DNA of 5,809 nt from Ramlibacter sp. (GCA_026785815.1 JAJAZH010000123.1:1-5809); one strand, 5' to 3'; counted from the first letter of the stretch, positions 1 through 5,809 are shown. Notes: generated by a model from the sequence alone, not told the origin. A program made the numbers and translations.

Positions 1-37
1 GGCGCCCGATTCAGCCCGTTCCCTGCGGGTTGCGGCC

Positions 38-117
38 AAAAAGGCCATGCGCCGCGTTACAAAGCCTTGCCGGGGGGCGACCCCGGCTGCGTTTTGCGCC
101 TTGCGCATGACCTTTTT
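38..117. repeat. Imperfect long inverted repeat; possible bidirectional terminator or dispersed element
   Basis: The outer arms at 38-52 and 103-117 pair at 14 of 15 positions, with one C/A mismatch (45/110). The centre at 69-75 and 81-87 is a perfect 7-bp GCCGGGG/CCCCGGC stem around a GGCGA loop. The stretch between the arms pairs only partly. Because the arms begin with AAAAA and end with TTTTT, the transcript of either strand would be a hairpin ending in a U-run. That is the look of a bidirectional terminator, and it lies about 45 nt past the stop codon of the VOC gene that reads toward it. The length and internal mismatches would also fit a REP- or MITE-like dispersed element. The pairing is seen directly; either function is inference. 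Confidence 0.5.
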
Positions 118-161
118 GACGAGCAACGCGTCCTCCGTAAATAGTGGGAACAGGCCCTAGC

Positions 162-605
162 TCAGACGGCGCCAGCCCGTTCGGCCGCAGGGAAGTTCAG
201 TTCCACCACGACGCCGTTGGGATCGTCCAGGAACACCTGGTGCAGGCCGATCGAGGGCACCGTGCGCTGCCGCGGGGCAATGCCCAGGCCTTCGAGATGG
301 GCCAGCATCCGGGCCAGGCCGGCCGCGAAGAACGCGACATGGTCGACCGCGCCGCTGCCGCGCAGCGAAGCGATGTCGCGGTCCCCTAGATATTTCTTCA
401 ACCCTTCGGCGTCGTTCGGGTCCATGCCGATGATGTGGACGACCGCATTGGCCACATCCGCATGGTCGCCGCGGTACATCCACAGGCCGGGAAACGGGAA
501 GTCCGGCCGCGGTCCCACCGTGAGTCCGAGCACCGACTCGTAGAAGCGGCGGCTGGCCGCCATGTCGGTGGTCCGGATCGAGTAGTGGTTGAGTGTCAAT
601 GTCAT
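162..605 (-). CDS. VOC family protein (glyoxalase/extradiol dioxygenase-like fold)
   Basis: A 147-residue protein of the vicinal oxygen chelate superfamily, the fold of glyoxalase I, fosfomycin resistance proteins and extradiol ring-cleavage dioxygenases. It is probably a soluble cytoplasmic metalloenzyme. The N-terminal half begins LNHYSIRTTD, followed by SRRFYESVLGL (residues 18-28), the usual first beta-alpha unit. The second unit has VDHVAFF (87-93), and the protein closes with the typical HQVFLDDPNGVVVEL (122-136). His7, His89 and Glu135 sit at the positions where VOC enzymes bind their metal. Length is normal for a single-chain member. The start is supported by GGAG six bases before the ATG. 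It lies 15 nt downstream of the TetR gene on the same strand, so the two are probably co-transcribed. The reaction cannot be named: VOC proteins of this size include isomerases, lyases, dioxygenases and binding proteins. Its place beside a molybdenum hydroxylase operon suggests a role in the same catabolic route (inference). Confidence 0.88.
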   Translation of the reverse strand: MTLTLNHYSIRTTDMAASRRFYESVLGLTVGPRPDFPFPGLWMYRGDHADVANAVVHIIGMDPNDAEGLKKYLGDRDIASLRGSGAVDHVAFFAAGLARMLAHLEGLGIAPRQRTVPSIGLHQVFLDDPNGVVVELNFPAAERAGAV

Positions 606-620
606 CGGGTTCTCCGGGAG

Positions 621-1271
621 TCAGCGCGCCGTGCGCGAGGGAACTGCCGCCGCCCGGCCCGCCGGCTCGAGCGACAGGCTGGTGTCGAGGTAGCTGCGGA
701 CGCGATCGGCGATCACCGTGGCGTCGTCCAGCGCCGGCCGGGTTTCGTGCACGGCCTGCCCATAGACGAACCAGCGCAGGCCGCCATAGAAAACGCCACC
801 GTGCAGACCCATCAGCAGTTCGTGCTCGCGGGCGCTGGGCCGGGCGCGGCTGCTGCTGCCGCGGTGGCGCCGGGTCTCTCGCACCAGCCGCGGAAACAGG
901 CGGGTCGCCAGCAGGTGGAAGAAACGGTCGGTGATGCTGCGGTCGGACAGGCCCGAGAAAATCAGGATCCGCACGAACTCGCGTGTCAGCACGGTGCGCG
1001 CGTAGTCGACATAGAACGCATTGAGCTTGGCTTCGGGCGACAGCTTCCGGTTGTCCAGCAGCGCCTCCCACTCCGGCTTCCAGCGGCCCTCGAACACCTC
1101 CAGGTAGACCCGGTCCACCAGGGCCTGCTTGGTCGGGAAGTAGTGGTAGACCAGGGTGTGGGTGACGCCGATGGCCGTCGCCAGATCGCGCATCTGCGCG
1201 TCCAGGCCGTGCTCGGAGAAAAAGCCGATGGCGCCGTCGACGATGTGGCGCTCGCGCTCGGCCACGCTCAT
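621..1271 (-). CDS. TetR/AcrR family transcriptional regulator
   Basis: A one-component, usually dimeric, ligand-responsive repressor. With the chosen start the protein has 216 residues, normal for the family. Residues 6-52 form the TetR DNA-binding domain: helix 1 at RERHIVDGAIGFFSEHG, the helix-turn-helix near QMRDLATAIGV (27-37), and the recognition helix and its end at THTLVYHYFPTKQAL (37-51), where YHYFPTK is a family hallmark. The rest is a variable ligand-binding region with no recognisable specificity. The frame stays open upstream, with in-frame ATGs at 1361 and 1397 (258-residue form). I prefer 1271 because the upstream codons have much lower third-position GC (26 of 42) than the first codons of the domain (23 of 24), and because that stretch overlaps the likely operator and promoter. 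No strong ribosome binding site marks any of the three starts. It is divergent from the hydroxylase operon and is probably its local regulator and its own; the family assignment is firm, the target is inferred. Confidence 0.9.
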   Translation of the reverse strand: MSVAERERHIVDGAIGFFSEHGLDAQMRDLATAIGVTHTLVYHYFPTKQALVDRVYLEVFEGRWKPEWEALLDNRKLSPEAKLNAFYVDYARTVLTREFVRILIFSGLSDRSITDRFFHLLATRLFPRLVRETRRHRGSSSRARPSAREHELLMGLHGGVFYGGLRWFVYGQAVHETRPALDDATVIADRVRSYLDTSLSLEPAGRAAAVPSRTAR

Positions 1272-1341
1272 GCGGCGGCGCACCGGAGCCGTTGGTGGGC
1301 CGCCATCCGCAGCTTCAGGGTTTGTCCGGAGGATGGCGCTA

Positions 1342-1370
1342 TTTACCAAACTGTCAACCATGCGTAGGAT
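1342..1370 (+). promoter_or_regulatory. Candidate sigma70-type promoter of the hydroxylase operon
   Basis: TTTACC (1342-1347) and TAGGAT (1365-1370) each match the -35 and -10 consensus at 4 of 6 positions and are exactly 17 nt apart. Transcription would start near 1376-1378, giving a leader of about 90 nt before the CoxG-like gene. The leader contains a short CGGGC-N6-GCCCG hairpin (1418-1433). The region is locally more AT-rich than the flanking genes. On the opposite strand there is a perfect TTGACA (complement of 1352-1357) that could serve the TetR gene, but I found no good -10 at the right distance. Prediction from sequence only. Confidence 0.4.
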
Positions 1371-1390
1371 TGTTGAACGGCTGGTCAACA
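1371..1390. promoter_or_regulatory. Candidate TetR operator: TGTTGA-N8-TCAACA palindrome
   Basis: A 20-bp inverted repeat with perfect 6-bp arms (1371-1376 and 1385-1390); two further interior positions also pair, giving 8 of 10. It starts directly after the proposed -10 element and covers the predicted start site of the plus-strand operon, where a bound repressor would block initiation. A further TCAAC half-site lies at 1354-1358, inside the promoter spacer. Size and symmetry fit a TetR dimer site. Assignment to the neighbouring regulator rests on position alone. Confidence 0.45.
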
Positions 1391-1468
1391 CGACCATCGG
1401 TACTTACCCGAAAACTGCGGGCACCTGAGCCCGGCAACCGCGCCCGGCACCTGCGCCAGAAGGCAAGC

Positions 1469-2140
1469 ATGGAACTGATTGGTGAAGTGGCGATGAATGC
1501 CCAGCGCGAGCGGGTCTGGGCGGCGCTGAACGACGCGGCGGTGCTGCAGGCGTGCATTCCCGGCTGCGAGCAGGTGAGCGACGAATCGCCGCAAGTGCGC
1601 CTGGTCCGGGTGATGGTGAAGATGGGGCCGGTGCGGGCGCGCTTCAACGGCCGCATCACCATGTCCGAGGTCGATGCGCCGCAGCGCTGCGTGATGGCGT
1701 TCGAGGGCTCTGGCGGCGCAGCCGGCATGGCGTCGGGCCGCTCCCAGGTGGAGCTGCGCGAGGAGGGCGCAAGCACCGTCCTGACCTACACCGTCAAGGC
1801 CTCGGTCGGCGGCAAGCTCGGGCAGATCGGGGGCCGGATGATGGATGCTTCGGCCAAGCAGCTGGCCGACCAGTTTTTCGCCGCGCTGCGCGAACATCTG
1901 GCGCCGGCGGCTCCGCTCGAGGCCGAGGCCGCCGCACCTGACATCGCACCCGACATCGCACCTGACATCGCAGCGTCCTCGGCGACCCCGTCGGCGGCTG
2001 CCGTGGCGGCTCCGATCGGCAAGACGGCCGCGCCGCCGCTGCGCCACGGCGCCAGCGGCGAGGTGCCCCGCCTGCTCTGGTTCCTGATGGGGGTCGGCGC
2101 CACCGGCTTCGGCGTCTGGATCGGCGCACGGTTGTTCTAG
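1469..2140 (+). CDS. CoxG-like SRPBCC protein with C-terminal membrane anchor
   Basis: A 223-residue protein of the CoxG (CO dehydrogenase subunit G) family, SRPBCC/START-like fold. It is not a catalytic subunit; CoxG proteins are linked to membrane recruitment of CO dehydrogenase and, in mycobacteria, to quinone handling. Residues 1-146 form the fold: MELIGEV..., RERVWAALND (13-22), the hallmark CIPGCE (29-34), the VRLVRVMVKMGPVRARFNG strand pair, and the long C-terminal helix MMDASAKQLADQFFAALREHL. A low-complexity Ala/Pro linker follows (147-199), containing three PDIA repeats. A single hydrophobic helix (201-222, RLLWFLMGVGATGFGVWIG) ends the chain, predicting a tail-anchored inner-membrane protein with the domain in the cytoplasm. 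AGAAGG lies six bases before this ATG; the frame is open further upstream, but those codons do not look coding and cross the promoter. Its stop is 8 nt before the FAD-subunit gene. The symbol coxG is withheld because the partner enzyme is probably not a CO dehydrogenase. Confidence 0.9.
   Translation: MELIGEVAMNAQRERVWAALNDAAVLQACIPGCEQVSDESPQVRLVRVMVKMGPVRARFNGRITMSEVDAPQRCVMAFEGSGGAAGMASGRSQVELREEGASTVLTYTVKASVGGKLGQIGGRMMDASAKQLADQFFAALREHLAPAAPLEAEAAAPDIAPDIAPDIAASSATPSAAAVAAPIGKTAAPPLRHGASGEVPRLLWFLMGVGATGFGVWIGARLF
1934..1969 (+). repeat. Three tandem 12-bp units encoding PDIA repeats
   Basis: Units 1 and 3 are identical and unit 2 differs by one base (C for T in its sixth position). 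They encode the repeated Pro-Asp-Ile-Ala in the linker of the CoxG-like protein, between its folded domain and its membrane helix. The unit is a multiple of three, so slippage would change linker length without breaking the frame. Confidence 0.85.
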
Positions 2141-2148
2141 GAGCCTGC

Positions 2149-3024
2149 ATGAAGTCACCCGATTTCGATTACATCAAGGCGCACAGCGTCGACCATGCGC
2201 TGGCGCTGCTGGCCGAACATGGTGACGACGCCCGCATCCTGGCCGGCGGCCAGACGCTGCTGGCCACCCTCAACATGCGGCTGTCGGAGCCGACGCTGCT
2301 GATCGACATCGGGGGCCTGGAGCCGTTGCGCGGGATTTCGCTGCGCGGCGATCGCCTGCACATCGGGGCGCTGGTGACCCATTGCGAGATCGAAGAATCA
2401 ACCCTGGTCGCCGAGCACGCGCCGCTGCTCGCCGCTGCCGCGCCGCACATCGCGCACCGTGCCATCCGCAATGCCGGCACCTGGGGCGGCTCGATCGCCT
2501 TTGGCGATCCGGCTGCGGAGTGGCCCTGCTGCCTGGCGGCGCTGGACGGCGTGGTGGTGGTGCAGGGGCCGGCCGGTCAGCGGCGGATCGCGGCCACCGA
2601 CTTTTTCGCCGGGTTGTACACCACCGACCTGCATCCCGACGAGATCGTGGTCGGGGCCGACGTCCCGGTGGCCGGAGCCGGCGACTGGTTCGCTTTCCAG
2701 GAACTCTGCCGGCGCCACGGCGACTACGCGACAGCCGGCCTGGCCGTGGCGGCCCGTTTCGAGGGCACGACGCTGCGGTCCGTGCGACTGGCGTTCCTGG
2801 GCATCGGCGGCACGCCGGTGCGGGCGCGCCGCACCGAAGCCGTGTTGGCCGGCAAGGTGCTCGATGCGACCACGCTGGAGATCGCGGTGGCGTCGCTGAA
2901 AGCCGAGCTCGATCCGCTGCCGGACCTCACCCATGAGGGCGCGACCAAGCGCCACCTGGCCACCGTGCTGGCACGGCGGCTGCTTGGCGCGGCGCATGCC
3001 AGCCGCAGCGCACTGGCGGCATGA
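2149..3024 (+). CDS. Molybdenum hydroxylase FAD-binding (medium, CoxM-like) subunit
   Basis: The 291-residue flavoprotein subunit of a xanthine dehydrogenase/CO dehydrogenase-type enzyme; it takes electrons from the iron-sulfur subunit and passes them to the acceptor. Length is typical. The N-terminal FAD domain has the first flavin loop AGGQTLL (32-38), close to the usual AGGxSLLP but without the final Pro, and the second loop IRNAGTWGGSIAFGDPAAE (106-124), which contacts FAD phosphates and ribose. ELCRRHGDYATAG (185-197) matches the conserved R-x-x-D-[FY]-A region before the C-terminal domain, and TKRHLATVLARRLL (266-279) is the usual closing helix. The start has a GGAG that begins inside the stop region of the upstream gene, six bases from the ATG. 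The 8-nt gap to the CoxG-like gene and 43-nt gap to the iron-sulfur gene support one operon. Whether the acceptor is quinone, NAD or another carrier is not visible. CoxM-like by order and size, but coxM would imply CO oxidation. Confidence 0.95.
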   Translation: MKSPDFDYIKAHSVDHALALLAEHGDDARILAGGQTLLATLNMRLSEPTLLIDIGGLEPLRGISLRGDRLHIGALVTHCEIEESTLVAEHAPLLAAAAPHIAHRAIRNAGTWGGSIAFGDPAAEWPCCLAALDGVVVVQGPAGQRRIAATDFFAGLYTTDLHPDEIVVGADVPVAGAGDWFAFQELCRRHGDYATAGLAVAARFEGTTLRSVRLAFLGIGGTPVRARRTEAVLAGKVLDATTLEIAVASLKAELDPLPDLTHEGATKRHLATVLARRLLGAAHASRSALAA

Positions 3025-3067
3025 GCGGATCAGTCCCTGCCACTTCCCATTGACCGACGGAGTCCCG

Positions 3068-3571
3068 ATGGCTGAATTCCAGACCCTGAACCTGACTGTC
3101 AACGGCCAGGCGCAGCAGCGCAGTGTCCGGCCGCGCCAGCACCTGGTGGATTTCCTGCGCCAGCAGCTCGGCCTGAAAGGCTCGCACCTGGGCTGCGAGC
3201 ACGGCGTGTGCGGCGCCTGCACGGTGGAAGTCGATGGCCGCATCGTGCGCGGCTGCCTCACGCTGGCGCTGCAGACCGAGGGTTGCAGCGTGCGCACCAT
3301 CGAAGGCCTGAGCCAGGATGGCGACGTGCGCGACCTGCAGGACGCGTTCGTGCGGAACAACGCGCTGCAGTGCGGCTTTTGCACGCCGGGCATGGTGATG
3401 GCGGCCAAGGAGCTGCTGGAGCACCGGCCAGACGCCAGCCGGTCCGAAGTGCGCGAGTGGATGAGCGGCAACTACTGCCGCTGCACCGGTTACCACGCGA
3501 TCGTCGATGCCATTTGCGAGACCCTGGACGTCCGGGCCGGGCGCCCCGTCGCTCAAGGGGTGGCGTCATGA
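3068..3571 (+). CDS. Molybdenum hydroxylase 2Fe-2S (small, CoxS-like) subunit
   Basis: The 167-residue iron-sulfur subunit that carries electrons from the molybdenum centre to FAD. The N-terminal plant-ferredoxin-type domain binds one [2Fe-2S] cluster through Cys43, Cys48, Cys51 and Cys63 (C-x4-C-x2-C-x11-C, within GCEHGVCGACTVEVDG). The C-terminal four-helix domain binds the second cluster through Cys102, Cys105, Cys137 and Cys139 (QCGFCTPGM and CRCTGY); the Gln before Cys102 is conserved next to the molybdopterin cofactor. All eight ligands are present, so the subunit looks intact. The frame is open for 45 codons upstream into the end of the FAD gene, but the ATG at 3068 has CGGAG five bases upstream and gives the family-typical MAEFQTLNLTVNG beginning. 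The stop overlaps the start of the large-subunit gene by 4 nt (ATGA), implying translational coupling and 1:1 production. Confidence 0.96.
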   Translation: MAEFQTLNLTVNGQAQQRSVRPRQHLVDFLRQQLGLKGSHLGCEHGVCGACTVEVDGRIVRGCLTLALQTEGCSVRTIEGLSQDGDVRDLQDAFVRNNALQCGFCTPGMVMAAKELLEHRPDASRSEVREWMSGNYCRCTGYHAIVDAICETLDVRAGRPVAQGVAS

Positions 3572-5809
3572 GCAGTGTCCTGGCAGGGCAGCGGTCGGGC
3601 CCCGAGGGCGAGGAGCGACCGCAACGCACGGTCCAGGAGCCGGCGCCGCTGCATCCGCTGACCGACGACCCGCGCTACATCGGCGCCAGCAGCCCGCGTC
3701 CGAGCGCGCGCCGGCTGGTCGAGGGCCAGGGCTGCTATGTCGACGACATCGAGTTGCCGCGGATGGCGCATGTCGTGTACTGGCGCAGCCCGGTGGCCCA
3801 CTGCCGCATCACCGGCATCGAGGTGTCGGCCGCCCGCGGGATGCCCGGCGTGATCATGGTGGCCGACGGACCGGCGCTGGCCACGATCTGCAAACCCTGG
3901 GTGGCGACGCTCGGCCACCTGGCCGGGATGAAGTCGGCGCCGCAGTATCCGCTGGCGATGGAGCGGGCCTGCTGGCAGGGCGAACCGGTGCTGGCGATCG
4001 TGGCCGAGACCCGTGAGCAGGCCGAAGACGCGCTGCAACTGGTCGACGTGCAGTTCGAGCGGTTGCCGCCGGTGGTCGACATGGAAACCGCGCTCGATCC
4101 CGCCACGCCCCTGATCCACCCCGAGCTGGGCGACAACCTGTGCTTTGCGCGCAGCCTCGACACCGGCGGCGTCGACGCTGCCTTCGACGGCGCCGACGCG
4201 GTGGCCGAGGCCACTTTCGACTTCGGCCGCCACACCGGCGTGACGCTGGAGCCGCGTTGCCAGATCGCCGACTGGAACCCGGCCGACCAGCGGCTGACGG
4301 TGTACCACTCGTTCCAGGCCCCGCACATGATGCAGGACCTGTATGCGCGCCAGTTCGACCTGCCCGAGTCGGCGGTGCGGGTGGTCTGCAAGGACGTCGG
4401 CGGCTCCTTCGGCATCAAGGTCCATGCCTATCCGGACGACTTCGCCACCGTCGCCCTGTCGATCCTGTGCCGCCGTCCGGTCAAGTTCGTCGCCGACCGG
4501 CTCGAATCGTTCACCAGCGACATCCACGCCCGGCATCACCGGGTCAAGGGCCGCATCGCGGTGAACCGCGACGGCGCGATCCAGGCCTTCGAGATCGACG
4601 ACCTGACCGGGATCGGTCCGTACTCGATGTTTCCGCGCACCAGCGCCATCGAAGGCAACCAGGTCGTCAACCTGGTGGGCGGGCCCTACAAGCACAAGCA
4701 GTACCGGGCCAAATTGCAGGTCGTCTTCCAGAACAAGACCCCGACCTGCCAGTACCGCGGCGTCGGGCACCCGATCGCCTGCGCCGTGACCGAAGGCCTG
4801 GTCGACCTGGCGGCGCGCAAGATCGGAATGGACCCGCTCGAGCTCAGGCGCCGCAACGTGATCCCCGACGACGCCTACCCGGCCACCGGCGCCAGCGGTA
4901 TCAAGCTGGAGGTGCTGTCGCACCAGGCTTGCCTGCGCAAGATCGAGACGCTGATGGCTTACCCGTCGCTGCTGGCCGAGCAGGCCAGGCTGCGCGAGCA
5001 GGGCATCTACCGCGGCATCGGTTTCGCCGCGCTGATCGAGCTGACCAATCCGAGCGCGGCGTTCTACGGCGTCGGCGGCGCGCGCATCGCCTCCCAGGAT
5101 GGCGCCACCATCCGGCTCGATCCGTCCGGCGCGTTGACGCTGCTGAGCGGGGTCGGCGAACAGGGCCAGGGCAACGAAGGCATCTTCCGGCAGATCGCGG
5201 CCGACGCCGTCGGCGTCGACCTGGAGATGGTGCGCGTCGTCACGGGCGACACCGACATCACGCCCTACGGCGGCGGCACCTGGGCTTCGCGCGGCGCCGG
5301 GGTCGGCGGCGAGGCGGTGCTGCTGGCGGGCCAGGCCTTGCGCGCCAACATCCTGAAGCTGGCCGGCGTGATCCTGAAGCGCGAAGGTGAAACGCTGGCG
5401 CTGCGGCGCGGCCAGGTGGTCGATGCGCAGACGCTCGCGGCGCTGCTGCCGCTGGCGGAGCTTGGCCGCATCGCCTACTTCCGTTCCGACCTGCTGCCGG
5501 CCGACTTCACGCCCGAGCTGATGGTGACGCGCCACTTCGCCCAGCGTGACTATCCCTTCATCTTCACCAATGGCGTGCAGGCTTCGTATGTCGAAGTCGA
5601 CACCGACACCGGCTTCGTCAAGCTGCTCAAGCACTGGGCGGTGGAGGATTGCGGGCGCGTCATCAACCCGAAGCTGGTGGACGAGCAGATCCGCGGCGCC
5701 ATCGTCCAGGGCATCGGCGGCGCGCTGCTGGAAGAGTGCCTGTACGACGACGAGGGACTGATGCGCAACGCCAGCATGGCCGACTACCTGGTGCCGATGT
5801 GCGCCGAGA
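3568..5809 (+). CDS. Molybdenum hydroxylase molybdopterin-binding (large, CoxL-like) subunit, 3' end beyond window
   Basis: The catalytic subunit, which hydroxylates its substrate at the Mo-molybdopterin centre. There are 747 codons with no stop before the window edge; relatives are about 770-810 residues, so only a short C-terminus is missing. After a Pro/Glu/Arg-rich leader (about 1-36) comes the aldehyde oxidase/xanthine dehydrogenase a/b hammerhead domain, starting near RRLVEGQGCYVDDIELP (48-64), then the molybdopterin domains. Visible cofactor motifs: EPRC (228-231), GGSFGIK (278-284), YRGVGHP (396-402), GEQGQGNEG (530-538), GGGTWASRGAGVGGEA (568-583) and DCGRVINP (694-701). The active-site loop has Gly398 where form I CoxL has the Cu-linked Cys (AYxCSFR), and His401 where form II relatives usually have Arg (AYRGAGR). 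It is therefore not a classical CO dehydrogenase. The catalytic Glu (GxGE motif) should lie just past the window. No Tat or Sec signal, so cytoplasmic. Substrate unknown. Confidence 0.95.
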   Translation, partial: MSSVLAGQRSGPEGEERPQRTVQEPAPLHPLTDDPRYIGASSPRPSARRLVEGQGCYVDDIELPRMAHVVYWRSPVAHCRITGIEVSAARGMPGVIMVADGPALATICKPWVATLGHLAGMKSAPQYPLAMERACWQGEPVLAIVAETREQAEDALQLVDVQFERLPPVVDMETALDPATPLIHPELGDNLCFARSLDTGGVDAAFDGADAVAEATFDFGRHTGVTLEPRCQIADWNPADQRLTVYHSFQAPHMMQDLYARQFDLPESAVRVVCKDVGGSFGIKVHAYPDDFATVALSILCRRPVKFVADRLESFTSDIHARHHRVKGRIAVNRDGAIQAFEIDDLTGIGPYSMFPRTSAIEGNQVVNLVGGPYKHKQYRAKLQVVFQNKTPTCQYRGVGHPIACAVTEGLVDLAARKIGMDPLELRRRNVIPDDAYPATGASGIKLEVLSHQACLRKIETLMAYPSLLAEQARLREQGIYRGIGFAALIELTNPSAAFYGVGGARIASQDGATIRLDPSGALTLLSGVGEQGQGNEGIFRQIAADAVGVDLEMVRVVTGDTDITPYGGGTWASRGAGVGGEAVLLAGQALRANILKLAGVILKREGETLALRRGQVVDAQTLAALLPLAELGRIAYFRSDLLPADFTPELMVTRHFAQRDYPFIFTNGVQASYVEVDTDTGFVKLLKHWAVEDCGRVINPKLVDEQIRGAIVQGIGGALLEECLYDDEGLMRNASMADYLVPMCAE

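Noticed and set aside
157..1071. A 304-codon minus-strand frame overlapping both the VOC and TetR genes
   Set aside because: It is in a different frame from two well-recognised proteins, spans their junction, and its Arg/Pro/Gly-rich product resembles no family.
1292..1468. Upstream extension of the CoxG-like gene by 59 codons
   Set aside because: The added residues are not CoxG-like, cross the likely promoter and operator, and the ATG at 1469 has its own AGAAGG ribosome binding site and the family-typical N-terminus.
2933..3067. Upstream extension of the iron-sulfur subunit gene into the end of the FAD gene
   Set aside because: The 45 extra residues overlap the conserved C-terminal helix of the FAD subunit in another frame, and the ATG at 3068 has a good ribosome binding site and family-typical start.
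2398..3556. Long minus-strand open frames opposite the FAD and iron-sulfur subunit genes
   Set aside because: The plus-strand genes have complete flavin and eight-cysteine cluster motifs; the antisense products have low-complexity composition and no domain.
3553..5634. A 693-codon open frame on the minus strand opposite the large-subunit gene
   Set aside because: It is a mirror of a GC-rich gene: the plus-strand frame carries all molybdopterin-binding motifs in order, while the antisense product is rich in Arg, His, Gln, Asp and Gly with no recognisable domain.
3068..5809. Classical aerobic CO dehydrogenase (coxMSL)
   Set aside because: Gene order and CoxG fit, but the active-site loop lacks the Cys of AYxCSFR that binds copper, so CO oxidation is not supported.
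1..5809. CRISPR array, tRNA or rRNA gene, transposase, or phage gene
   Set aside because: I saw no spaced direct repeats, tRNA-like cloverleaf, rRNA segment, or transposase or integrase motif on either strand; the only tandem repeat is the short in-frame 12-bp set in the CoxG-like gene.

Overview
The window is high-GC DNA with strongly G/C-biased third codon positions. The gene content suggests a proteobacterium, and I would guess a betaproteobacterium of the Burkholderiales or Rhodocyclales. That assignment is inference from base composition and gene style; the window has no rRNA or other phylogenetic marker.

Layout. Bases 1-161 hold no convincing gene. They contain an 80-nt imperfect inverted repeat (38-117) that could be a bidirectional terminator or a copy of a dispersed repeat. 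On the minus strand a TetR-family regulator (621-1271) is followed after 15 nt by a small VOC (glyoxalase/dioxygenase-fold) protein (162-605), probably as one transcript. An intergenic region of about 200 nt (1272-1468) separates this pair from a divergent plus-strand operon. The region carries a plausible sigma70-type promoter for the operon, with a TGTTGA-N8-TCAACA palindrome just downstream of its -10 element, a good place for TetR repression.

The plus-strand operon runs to the window edge without a terminator: a CoxG-like SRPBCC protein with a C-terminal membrane anchor (1469-2140), then the three subunits of a molybdenum hydroxylase of the xanthine dehydrogenase/CO dehydrogenase family. 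These are the FAD subunit (2149-3024), the two-[2Fe-2S] subunit (3068-3571) and the molybdopterin subunit (3568 to beyond 5809). The M-S-L order matches coxMSL. The expected electron path is substrate to Mo centre (L), to the two iron-sulfur clusters (S), to FAD (M), to an acceptor, with the CoxG protein probably linking the enzyme to the membrane.

The large subunit has Y-R-G-V-G-H-P where true (form I) CO dehydrogenase has A-Y-x-C-S-F-R. This is therefore very unlikely to be a CO dehydrogenase, and its substrate cannot be read from the sequence. A TetR-controlled organic substrate, such as an aromatic, heterocycle or aldehyde, is the best guess, with the VOC protein possibly acting on the same compound or its product. 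The most interesting feature is this undescribed-substrate hydroxylase module. The individual genes belong to known families and I see no clearly new type of system.
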